From Ricinus communis (lineage: Eukaryota > Streptophyta > Magnoliopsida > Malpighiales > Euphorbiaceae), in contig NC_063262.1 in the NCBI RefSeq assembly GCF_019578655.1, positions 13,151,582 through 13,215,581 of the forward strand: a stretch of DNA of 64,000 bases. Direction: 5' to 3'. Made by a program: the position numbers and the translations under genes. The first letter of the stretch is position 1. Each line of letters begins with the position of its first letter. The notes under the pieces are model-generated. The model did not search any database and was not told the origin of the DNA. It was given only the letters and a program-made list of their open reading frames with translations. This document shows, piece after piece, positions 1-13,000 of the stretch.

Positions 1-119
1 GATTTCTGCTACTTCATTGTCTACTTTTTCAGTTAATTTTCAGAACTAATACTATGTTTAGTCAAGTTCATTTGGCCAGTCGGCTTCACCATAGTATTTC
101 ATTATCACAATTTATAATT

Positions 120-392
120 ATTAATTATTGATTCATAATTGGTAATTATTAGACATTAAGATTAAACTATGTAAAACTAAAATAATATTGCTTTAACTCA
201 ATTAAAAATATTTCTAGAGTTTGATGCTTAGTATAGTACAAGGACCAAATTGTACCTCTTTTATGGATTAAATACTTTGATTGGAGTGAATTGGCCACTT
301 TTGACTTGTTGCTGGGCAAATTGGCTAGAAATTAAAATCTGGGTCAAGTGCTTATTGGCTCCAAGTTCAGGGGCCAAATTGATTATTTAGCC
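120..392. repeat. Partial MITE-like element in MnmG intron 9
   Basis: This stretch resembles the right half of the element at 6083-6821, including the end that reads GGCTAAATAATCAATTTGGC on the minus strand. The matching left arm is not visible, so it looks like a half copy. The rest of 1-896 is AT-rich intron with nothing else recognisable. Confidence 0.5.
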
Positions 393-897
393 CATATAAT
401 ATATGATGGCTAAACAATAAATATCTAATTTAAGCCATTTTCTAATAAATTTAAACCAAAAGTTTTAAAAGAACTATAAAATATTTTCCTTTACTCATTA
501 ATGGTTGATGATGGATTTGCCTTCTAAACCAAGAAGTTCTGCTATTGGAGGTATAATATCACTTGACATCCCTCTGACATTTATATAATTACTAAAGCAC
601 AGACATATTTGATATTTTAATAAAAAAATTTATAATTTTTTCTACATAATTGCTTATGAATGAATCATTTTATGTACGTCTGGAAAACATAAAGAAAGCA
701 TGGAAAAAATAGTCAGTTAATCAAATAAGAAAGAGAACTGGAGTTTATTCAAGAAATTCGGAGTAGGAATGATTACCCTACAATTATCTCTTAGTCGAGT
801 ATCTTTGTGCTAATTACTCTTTCATAATATATCAATAATTCCAAAGCAAATGTGAAAGTATGCAGAAACAAAAGTATAGATATGTGAAGTCAATTAC

Positions 898-1040
898 CTT
901 GTTAACACACGATATGGCTCTCGAAGATCCTTCGTGATCAGATCATCAATTAATGTGCCTATATAGCTGCTTTCCCTCTCAAGAACAATAAGGGGCTTAC
1001 CATCTGAATGCCTTGCAGCATTAATACCAGAAATAATTCC
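898..1040 (-). CDS. mnmG/gidA homologue: MnmG exon 9 (last exon in the window)
   Basis: It encodes [32 protein letters not shown] and LREPYRVLT, closing GidA signature 2 and reaching the conserved EPYRMLTSRSEHR region. Acceptor TTGCAG at 1041, donor ACAAG/GTAATT at 897, phase 2. No continuation (SEHRLLLR-like) was found in 1-896, so exon 10 lies beyond the left edge. Confidence 0.93.
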
Positions 1041-4000
1041 CTGCAAAAGGTGAAATAAGAAAAAAATATGAGAAAGAAATAATAGGAAAACCTAAGACCG
1101 TTAAAGGAAAAATACATCCTTTTCATCAAGCAAAATCCCACTATTGCCTTTAGCTTGCTGACACTAACAAATAGGTACTAAGCAGTATAGCAAATATAAA
1201 TTCCATAGTGTAAACAAAATTGTGCACCCCGTACCTGTGCTGCAGCCTCTTCATAACCTGTTGTCCCATTTATCTGACCAGAGAAGAAGAGTCCCTCAAC
1301 TTTCTTTGTCATAAGAGATCTAGAGCATTGATGTGCAGGCAGGAAATCATACTCCACAGCATATGCAGGCCTTAGCATTGAACAATTTTCAAGTCCAGGC
1401 AAAGTTCTCAATAGTGGTAACTGTAATCTCTCAGGTAAACCAGTTGAGAACCCCTACAAGGAAAAGAATGACGATTTAGGGACAGAATCTTAAATGATAT
1501 GGTATGATGAATGAGACAAGGGGTGGTGCCCTTGTTATCTGCTTACAGCTCATGTAACAAAGATAATTTCGTAACATCAGGTGATAACAGAGACAACTCC
1601 ATGACCCAGTTTTCTGCAACAATTTAACAGGCCAAAAATAATGTTTGGAAATATTCTTCAATAAGAATGTGAGACAAACATGAAAGATATACAGCTATTT
1701 TGTTCAGGGGTACCTACTTCACAGAAGGTCAAGGCTTCCTTCTTTTAATTCTCTAACCACGATTGCTCATGTTGCAGTCTCACTTACAGGTAGTCACACC
1801 AGCCATAGTATTTCAGACCCCAATAATAAAAGTCTAACTTTCATCGCTGATCTCAAACCTAAATATTTATTTGTCTAATCATCCTAAAGAGTAGCTGAGA
1901 AGGACTTTTTGGGATCAAACAAATAAGAATTTATTCTTTTGCCCAGAATTCTATTGTATTAGAATCCATTTACAACTGAAATATCATGGTTGATATCCCA
2001 AACAAAAACTTAATGCTCATTTTGTTAAAATATCCCACAGGCATTAAGTTTTTGTGATTAAGAATAAGAAAAATAAGGTTGTTTCATTATAGGGAGATGG
2101 GAAAAAAGAAAAAAGAAAAGAGAGAAACAAAGAGGGATTATGCATTATCACATTCAGTCAGCTATGGTAGCATTAGTCTTGAGTATATTCATTTCTGAGA
2201 AATTAAAGTTGTGGAATTCCAAAATAATATTTTCGGGAACTATAATATTAGAATTGTGAAAATTTTTTTGTATATAATTCATATTGTCCAAAATTGTAAA
2301 TTTGCTCGCCATCCAATTTCAGCAAAAGAAATACATGAACCAGAAGGAAAAAGTACACATAATCCAGAAGACCTCTCAAATGTAGCAGTAGCTACTAAAT
2401 TGTGCTAATGACATTACCTCAGTCACAGACACAGTTGAATATGGACAAATTTGCATTTACTAGATCCCTTTCCTTGAGCTTAAATTGACAAGATAACAAT
2501 TTGCTGTTGACAAGGTAGAATCATATTCCATCTCACAAACAGCTTTCTCTATTATTGCCATAGTCAGGACCCGGCCCGGCTTGTCCAGTTCAACTGGAAA
2601 AACTAGGAGCCAGTCCAAAGACCAGGTCAGGTGAACCCAAAACCCTTTCTGCATTACTCAGTAAACACCCAATAGTAGGTCACACACGTATCAAGGTCTT
2701 TTACTTTTACAGAAAAAAAAAACAGTTCAAATCAACGTTGTTTTAAATGAAAAGTCCAAAACGACGTTGCTCTAAACTGATAAAAAAAAAGTTATATTGA
2801 TCGTTAGTTCAAAACAATGTTGTTTTGATCCATAAAGAAAAATTGAAATTTTCTTAGGGCTCAAACTTGGTTTAAAGACACTCTTTTGCTTAACTTAAAC
2901 CATCTGAACACCTTAAGAAGAATTTGTTTATTTTCATTGAAAATCAAATTTTTTAAATTCATACTTAAACTCATTTCTTGTTTGTATTATAACTTTCTAA
3001 ATTTTTAGAGTTGATAAATTAGATTACAGTAACTAATTTTTAATAAAAAAAGTGGTCCAATAAATTTTAAAATTCATTTATTTTTTATGTTAACTTTGTT
3101 AAAATATAATTTTTAAATCATACTAAATTAGCTAATATGTGTTGAACATTTTATCTTTCTAACTTTAAATCATAATTAGAATATACCAAATTGCTCAAAT
3201 TTTTATTATCTAGCATCGCTAAAATTATTACGAGCTAAGATTTAATTATTATTTGATTGTATAAACTTATTGATTTTATATATTTTATATATTTTATTAA
3301 TATTTAAATATAGTACCAGTTTGACCTCTAACCTGACCACATCAAAGATGAGCCAGGTCTGAAAACATAGATTATTACATTTATCAATTGCACCAATATA
3401 ACATGAAAGAAAAGTAAAAATAGTAAATATGACCTGCACATAAAGCTCAGGCACATTTCGACCTTCTGGTTCGAGAAAAATCTGATGTGATTCCTTATCT
3501 TGAAACCTCACAATCTGAAAAGAGAAGAGATATAGAAATAAATTTTGTCACACACTGACATGGTAACTGCTCAATAAATGCCCGAAAGCATGATGTAAAA
3601 TTAGAGACACGGAAGCAACAACTTATTCTCTTATCACATCACCATAAGTGAAACTGCAATGATTTAAACATTAAGAAGAGAAAGCACGCAATAATTGCCC
3701 TCTGCATTGTGCTAACAGGGGTTGGGTTTTTCATACTTGCTTCAAATGATCATAACAAATCAATTACATTCATTTTCTGCAACACAGTTTACCTTATTTT
3801 CCTGGTCAATTATGTCACCACTTCGTAAGGACTAAATTGACCTCCATACAAAAGAATTGTAGAGTCTGGTTTTCTCCATTCGGCTTCATCTCCTTAGTGA
3901 TGTGGTATTTGTTGCAAGTATACCAAGTTTCATCCATTTGTTTCTATATTGAGGGGATTTGCTATTTGGAACAATCTTTTTGGTAAATTTGGGAAAATTT

Positions 4001-7000
4001 GGGAATGCCCAGATTGGATTTTTTCAGTTTAAGATGGAAAAAGAGTTCAATGGTGGGATGTGGTTCGATGGTGGAAAGGATGCTAAAGTTCCTTCAATTC
4101 GTGCTTTGTGTTGACTAGGAAAGGAGGACATACTTTTTCTCAATGAAGAAAGAGAGAGAGCTAAAAAGCACCAAAAATAGTTGACATAATTCCACAAAAA
4201 TTCAAATGAAGAATTTTGTGGATGTTGCAGATGTAGACTTCTTTACAGTAATTATAGAGTCAGAGATGCATACGAGTAATGCTCCATGAAAACCTAGAGA
4301 GAATGTTGACGTGGAACACAAGGTTAAAGATGGAACCAGGGGAGGCACCACTTGCAAAAGATAATTTCAATGACTTTTATTCTAACTAAGGTGACATTTA
4401 ACTTGGGAAAGAAAATCAAAGAGGAACTTAACTATACAAAATCATCAAGGTTTTTAAACCTATGGCCTTTAAACCAGAAAAAGAAAAAGTTCACAAAAAT
4501 GAGGTTCATCTAACAACTAGGCTTGAATAGTAATTGAGTTAAAAAAGTTAAATATCCAAATACATAAATATGAAACCTTTTAATGCTGACAAGTGAAATT
4601 ATTAGATTCATAAAATTAGCAACCTTTCCTAAATATTTGAAAGTAAATTGATCAGAAAAATGCAGTTAAATTCAATTGAATCAATTTTCATCTGAACATT
4701 TATTTGAAACTTTTGGGCTAATTACTATATGCCCCCTTTAGGTAAGGCATAATATTAGTGAGTCCTGATTTTTTTCAAGATCGAATTAAAATGTCCATAT
4801 ATTTTTTTGTTTAACAATAGTCCATGAGAACTTTTTGAATATTCTGTTAGTCAACCAAGAAAAAAGTGGTCAAAGGGGTTGATAATATTTTATAATGACG
4901 AAATTTCACTTTTAAAATTTGTTCTTGCGAGTTTATTTTTTCTTTCAAGACCACAAACGAATTACCCATCAAATGAATTCAACCTTTTCTTTTTCAATTA
5001 TTATTTATAAAATTATATAGTTAATAAACTATAAAAGTTAAAAACCTTCTTCTATTATTTGTTTTCATTTTACAATATTCGAGCTTCGTTACCAACAAAC
5101 TATTGTTCAATTTAGTATATTCTAAATATTCAAATCCTTTAAAAGAATATTCAAATTTAAAGTTCAATTGTGTTTGATTTTCCATCTTTCAAAAGCTTAT
5201 AATCTCCTTGGATAAATGCATCAAGGTTCAGCAGACTGTATTTTGATAAATCTTTTGAATCTTAAAGTTAATTTTGAAAAGTAAATATTAAAAAAAAATA
5301 ATACTCTCTATTATTTCATTTCATCTTCATTTTCTCCCATCTTCTCATTAATCAAACACACAAATCACCTCATTTCTTGCCTCAGATTTCTCTCATTTTC
5401 TCATAAATTCTCTCTAACAAAAAATAAAACTAAGACAAGCCGTTCTTCAATTCAAATCCAAAATAGCAACAAAATCAGGGGTAAATAGCAATTCAGACAA
5501 GCAACAAACTAAGGGGGTAAATCTTGACTGAATACATCCCACTACAAAAGAGAGAAGCCCAACTCAATGTCTAGGAAACTTGATTTTTTTTGGCAGACGT
5601 CAATTGTTGTTCCTTCTTTTTAACTTGACTTCTTTAGTGAAAAATAAAATCAGAACGTCTATGATACAGTTTACACATGATAAATTCATAAACTGTTATT
5701 TTACAATCCAAAAAGAAATGAGATAAGAGAGTAACCAAAATTAAGGCATCAAATAAACTACATTTTTGTAACAAAGTATCATATCCAAGTTTTTATTTTG
5801 GAATAGTTACAACATTCGCAGTTCTATTAAAGTTGCAGTATCAAGTCTCAAGTCCTACAATTACAAAGTTGAACTGTTGTTTTTTAAGGGGGTGCCCTGC
5901 AAAATTTACAAATCAATCAACAAACTTCTGAAACGAAATTGGTCAAGTGGTTCATTGATTACCCAGTTAACTAAAGCTAGTGAAGGCCGATTTAAGGAGC
6001 AAAAGATTTATAAGCAAAAAAAACTGGCTGTGTTAGTCCAGTTCCTGATTATTCTAGTCTTGTTCTGAAAACAGAAAATAATGGCTAAAGTCTCAATTTG
6101 CCCCCTGAATTTGAATTCACTCAGATTTTAATTTTCTAGACAATTTTCCCAGCAACTTGCCAAAAATGACCAATTCCCCCCAATCAAAGAATTTATTCCA
6201 TAAAAAAACATTTCAATTTGGTTCTTGAACTTCACACTAAATGTCAAACTGTATAAAAATAAGTTTTTATTGAGTTGTAATAAAATTATTCAATTTTAAT
6301 GTAATTTAATCCTAATATCTAACATAAATAATTAAATAATATTTTTTATGCTTTGCAAAATTAGAGTAGCAATATTTAATCATAGTTTCTAATGAAAATA
6401 ATTTAATAATTGTTTCAATCTTAGACTTGGTTCAAATCTTCAAAACTTGATCTGGTGAGGACACTCTATATGACTTAATATTTCTAAAGTTACTTAATTA
6501 AATATGAGAAGACTTTTTTGAAATATTTTTATTATATTTGAAATATTTATTATTTATAAAATTTGTACAATTCTATTTAATTATCTTAGTTGGTAACTAT
6601 TAGTTTTTATTAGATACAAAAACTAACTCAATAAAATATTCTTAGAGTTTAATACTTATTATAGTTCAAGGGTCAAACTGGATTTTTATTATGAAGTAAA
6701 AATTTTGAATGTGTAAATTGGCCACTTTTGGCAAGTTACAGGGCAAATTGGCCAGAAAGTGAACATATGGGCAAATTGCTTGTTGCCTCCAAGTTAAGGG
6801 GCCAAATTGATCCTTTAATCCTAGAAATATGGTTGAAGGAGGGAAGGCAAGATGTGTTGTACTGTAAGAAAAAAGAAAGAGTATCTTAACTACTGATAGC
6901 TACCAAAATGGCAACGTCACATCATTTTCAGAAAACGAAAATCTGTTTAAAATCTTCTACTGCAATGTTCTTGGCTAGACAATAATCAGTGAATAGGTTT

Positions 7001-10000
7001 CCATCATTGTAATTTCCTACCATGTTGTTATAATCTCTTATAGATAAGAAAAGTTGTTCAACTTGATCCTACCCCTCTTATAATGGTTGAGATGAGGTAA
7101 AGGAATAGCAGAATGTTTTGCCTCTCCATTCTTAAGGATATGTAGCTCAAGATGTCAACTTTAGTTTAGCAAACAAATTCTCTGCAGATGTGCAAAGTTC
7201 ATTCAAGTACCCAACTTTTCCAATTCATGCCTTGTTCCTTTCTACTGGGGTTAGTGACACTTCAGTGCCCTTCTATAAGATATTTTATTTACCATAAACG
7301 AAGAACGAAAAGAAATATAACGAGAAGAATATAAACCCAAGAGCATACCTTATCTTCAATAGAAGGGCAGTATCGCGGCCCCTTTGCTTCAACCCACCCT
7401 CCATAAGTTGGAGTCTCATGCAAATTCTCCTTTATAAGCTGATGAGTGATTTTTGTGGTACGTGTCAAATAGCAACACATCTGTGCCCTTTCAATGTGTA
7501 CATCAGGATCAAAACTAAACCAGCTGACCTGCAAATCATCAACTCACAATCAAAATAACAAAAAATGTAAAACTAACCAGAAGAAAATAACAAATGGTCT
7601 TTCTTCATGTATTAAACAATATTTTCTATTTCTCAGGGCCAATGACAGATAGAGTAATAATTCTGTTTCTGCAAAAGGAAGCCTGCCTAAAGAAGCAAAA
7701 GACTAATTCTAAATGACTGGCTTAGTAATGGTCGATTCTCTTACTATAGAAGGTCAGTGGTTCAAGCCCTGTTAATTTCTTTCTCTTTATAATTTTCATA
7801 AGTACTAAAAGAAATAACATCCTAAACCTGCTCATCTGGCAATTGCATGAATGGCGGTATGTACCAGTAGGTGAGGGCATAGGACCGAGTTTTACCAAGG
7901 ATAAACAACACAAACTATTTTGTTCTAAATTGAATCTTTTTGCATATTTAACTTTGAAGAATCATTTTGAAATCTGGAATTATGATAACTAATCTACAGA
8001 ACCTACATATGAGATTAAATGGGAGGACCTCTTCATCCCCATGCTGAGGTTCCAATCTAGAAAAATCAACCGTACGAATGTCCACACGAGCTGGAGTCCC
8101 AGTTTTTAACCGATCAGTTTCAAATCCAAGGCGTTGCAAGTTCTCTGTGAGTCCTTCTGAAGATGACTCACCAGCTCTTCCTGCAGGCATTGAAGTTCTA
8201 CCAACCCAAATTTTACCACTCATAAAAGTTCCTGTCGTGAGAATAACTGAAGATGCATAGAAATTCATCCCAAAAAAAGTGCGAACACCTTCCACATTGT
8301 CATTCTTTCCTAGCAAGATATCTGTTACCATTGCCTCTCTGATAAAAAGGTTTGGAGTACTGAAAGGCAAAATACATCACACTAATTAGTTATGGACACT
8401 TGGGCATCTACAATTACAATTATCAATTGAGAAAAAAAAAAAAAAAAAAAAGAAAACAGTAAAGAAAAAAGTACACATTTAGTTAAATTGTTGATTGGAA
8501 GTGAGAGATGAAAAAGCTTTAGATTAAACAAAGAAAAGTAGAGTGGACTGAAAAATAACATCAACTATATACTGATGCAGTTTATGCTTTTTTATAGATA
8601 TAAAGAATGCTTATACCTGAATTAAAGTTTTCACATTCTTTATGTTTGTAGAAGAAGATTTAATTCACTAGATTTTCAAAACTTCATAATTAGACAAAGT
8701 TTATACTCCCACCCAAACTTCTTCTCAGAAGTCCATACAAGGGATTGGTCGGATCAACATTTATTATTTAAAAATCATAAAAGAAATTCAAATATAAGAA
8801 TACCAACTATCACTGTTCTTTAGCATAACAAGAGATTAGCGCTGGCCTTCACCAAACACCCCTTTAGGTCAGACCAAAAAGAAAAACAATAAAACTAAAA
8901 TTAAAAAGGAAATTTACTAACCTACCCGACTCCATGATGTCCAAGTGTCTAACAATGGGTCAAGCGAAAAGGCTCAGTAATAGAGCATTTCAGCAAAGCT
9001 AAAGTACATACATTGCCCATTGACTACATAATGAGGAAAATAGTTGATAGTTGTTCAACAAAAGTGAGTGTATGCTTCTCTTTTTGAAAAGAAATATCCA
9101 CTTCGATTGGCAAAACAAGAAATATTTATAAAGACAAACTGCACAAAGAGAACAAGAAACACAAATCCCAGCTTAATACACACAGGAGTGTGTAACTAGG
9201 CAAGATGCAAAAAGCCTGCATCTAACTCTGCTAAAAGGAAAAAAAAAAACAATAAAAGGAAAAAAGAAAAGCCAGAAGAAGAACTTTCAAGATTATACAT
9301 CTGCCCTGCCTATTCTGCAAGGGTTTAAATAACACAGTAGCATCATCTGATGGATGTTGAAGGGGGCATTACCATTACGCCACCAAATAATGGACAATCT
9401 TTTTGGGGAACATTAAACCCTTATTGGACCATTACAAGCAAAGTAACAGCTATAACAGCCCTCACACCTATAAAAGTAGGATTCTTTTAGCTGCCATTGA
9501 TTTTGCATCTCCAACCTTTATTGCCATATTTTCTGATCTTCAAAACACTTTCACCTTAAAAAATCTCACAGCTTCAGAACTTATAGATGGTTTTACTTGT
9601 TAACAAGTGAAAGGTCGAGCAACTAGGGATCCTTCCTACCATCCTTGAAAAGGGTAAAAATAACTTGGACATTATTGTTGTTGTTGGTTATTGGTTACTT
9701 CCAATTTGTGAGTCTTTTGCTTAAATATTAGATCATGCTATACTTGTGATAAATAGACTAAAAATTAAGTTGATAATCATTTTAACCTCTATGATGTTTT
9801 TTTACTTATTACTTTAGTTGATTAATAATGGTGATGACAAATCATAGATTAAAAGGCTTTAATTAATATGTCTGCACTTAGATGTATTTCTTAGTGATAG
9901 CGAACCTCTTTAATATCTATTAATTTTTTGTTGCAAAATTTTCGAAAAGAATTCTGCAGTCATATGCAACCTCCACTTTACACTCATGATAATACCATTC

Positions 10001-13000
10001 CCATTTTCTGTGGCCGAGCATGATTTAAATCCACTCTGCCCATGCTACAATACCAGCTACTATTAGTTTCATCTTATGAATGTATGGGTTGAATTAATTT
10101 ACATCTACCGTAAGTTATATTTCTCCAACGAAATGAACCTCCAAGGCCTTTCCTCTACTCTTTTTTATCCAAGACAACAGAACCCTAGAGTAATGCTCAA
10201 TTACCTGCCTTTACATTCTGAACTTGAGAAAAGCATCAGTCTCTCTAATAGCCAAAAAGTCAGCAAATTGGATTTTGCATTCTAATTGAACCAAAACCTT
10301 ACAGCTCCATCGTGTAAATATAATTCCAACAGCAAGTGACCCTCGAAGGTCACCACACCATTCTGCTACAGAACATGTGAAGTTACTTTCACTTGCTTTA
10401 ACCAACACTTTTTAAGTCTTGAATTTCACATCCTCTGCAACCATGTCTAAATTTTCAAGTTCTTCAACCATGTCTGAATTTTTAGTTCTTCAACCATGTC
10501 TGAATTTTCAAGTTCTTCAACCATGTATGCTTCTTCTTTTATCCAATTGCCATGATGTTTAAAACGCAGCATCAGTCCTATCAAGGCCCTAGGTTTTAAG
10601 TTTAACAGCAGAAAATGTCACGTCCCAGTCCCAGTCCTAGTCCTAGGGAAAGGATTTTTTTAAGTTTCCCTTCCCACCTCCCTCCATATAGAGAAACACA
10701 AGCAATATACGAGAACTTGCTCTCTCCTCTCTATCGCTTTTTTAGATTGAGAAAAACCACCAAGACAAAATTGATTAGGCAGGGTCCAATAAAGATACAA
10801 GGTCTACTTCTGGTTATTGTGTCTTTATTGGAGGAAATCAAGTCTCATGGAAGAGTAAAAAGCGAAATGTGGTATCACGTTCGAGTGCATAATCGGTATA
10901 GAGCAATGGCATAGTCTGTGTGTGAAATAATGTGGATATATCAACTTTTGACTGAGTTAGGCTATAAGGCTACAGTTTCAGCCAAATTGTAGTGTGATAA
11001 TCAAGTTGCTCTTCATATTGCATCCAATCCTGTTTTCTATGAGCATATGAAACATATCGAGATTGACCGTCATTTTGTTCATGAGAAAGTGCAACAAGGT
11101 ATGGTTTCCACAGGATATGTAAAAACAGGAGAACTGGAAGATATTTTTACTAAGGCTCTAAACAAAGTACAGGTTCAATATCTTTGTAACAAGCTGGACA
11201 CAATTAACATCTATGGTTCATCTTGAGTGGATGTTATAGAATGTAAATAAAAATGGAAATACATATAAGCTTAACTGTAGGAATCAATTAGAATTCTAAT
11301 TAGTCTTCCTACTTAGAATAGAATTCTTTCCTAGTTTAAGATTTCTTATTTGTATATAAATGTGTGTTGCTAATGGATTGAATACAATAAACTATTTTCT
11401 CAAACTCTATTTTACATGGTATCAGAGCCCTAACAATGCAAAATTAGGGTTTTGTTTTTGGTTGAGTAAATTTTATTGGTTTAGGGCTGCTATAAAATAT
11501 ACAGTAGTTTTGGGTTGGAAATTAGGACACTATCTTCAAGTCATTTTTTATCATCACCGCCGGCCAAGAAAGAAGCTTCATCAGTCGATCAGCGTTCTGC
11601 AGTTTTCAGTGACCAGAAGCCTCGCATGTGAGCCACACGTGCCGCTCAAAGTTTTCTAGGTCCATTCCATACACCGGCGCGTGAGGGCACGTCTACTGCT
11701 GAAATTTTTTTTTTTGGTTTGTTGCTTTTGGGTCACCTTGCTCTCTACTATCTATACATGTATTATGTTTTGTGATTGGACATTAGGGTGAAGGTGTCCT
11801 TGTTTCACAAGTCCAGGTTCTTGTATTTCTTTTCTAGTTCCAGAATATTTTGGTTTGTTTTCTTTGCATATTTTGGTATTATCGCTAAGAAAATTTTTTG
11901 TAGATATGCTTCCTTCGATGTTAAGCATCATGGAATAGAAGCCTAAGAGCTTCAATTATTGGTACTGGAGAAACAATTCGACTGTATCTTTGGATTGTAT
12001 GTCAGTATTGCCATAGACCGAGTCATTTGAAGCATGACTATAGGAAACTACTGAGATTTCAAAATAAGGGTTAGAAAACTCAATTGACCCATACTGCATT
12101 TATTCATGATACATCCGAGAAGTTCGCTCTAATCTTTACAGATGATTTTATTAAGTTTCAACAGTACCAAAATTCATTAAAGTCTTCAGCAAATTCTATC
12201 ACTGCCATTGCTGAGTCTGGTGAATTCGTGCTTGTTTCCTCATTATCCAAGTGGGTCATAGATTCTAGTGCCACAAATCATATGGCAGGTAATTCTAGTC
12301 TATTTCTACTTCTCAACCAAATACTTCCATCTCTACTGTTACTTTAGCAGATGGGTCAACATCTAATATTCTTGGGCCTGGTACAATTACCCCAACTCCA
12401 TCTATTCCTTTGTCATCTATTTTGAGTTTATCACAATCTTATTTTAATTTAATTTCTATCAGTAAACTTACTCATGCACTTAACTGTTGTGTCTCATTCT
12501 ACCTTGATCATTGCATATTTCAAGATCTTATGACGAAAAAAATTATTGGTAAAGGACATGAATCTGGAGGTCTTTACGTCTTAGATACACAAGTACCAAA
12601 ATTTGTAGCTTGTTTTGGAGTAGTAACTCCTTTTGAAGCATATTGTCAGTTAGGTCATCCTTCTCTTTCTCTATTAAAGAAACTTTATCCTCAATTTCAT
12701 AATCTATCTTCGTTAGATAGCGAATCCTGTCGGTCTGTCAAACATCATCGTCTTAGTTTGAGTTCTAGGGTTAATAAATGTGCGAGTGCTCCTTTTGAAT
12801 TAGTTCATTCAGATATTTAGGGTCCATGTTCAGTAACATCTAAACTTGGATTAAATATTTTGTAACTTTTGTTGATGATTTCTCTCATATGACTTGGTTG
12901 TATTTGATAAAGAATCGCTCTGAGTTGTTTTCTATTTTTAGTGCCTTTTGTGTAGAGATCAAAACTCAGTCTAATATCTTTGTACAAATATTACAAAGTG

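Noticed and set aside
7718..7769. A functional tRNA gene
   Set aside because: No acceptor stem or full cloverleaf can be drawn; only the A-box and B-box-like words are present.
8029..8370. Reading exon 5 as an intact 140-residue independent protein
   Set aside because: It is an internal exon of MnmG, and both its ends run into intron sequence at good splice sites.
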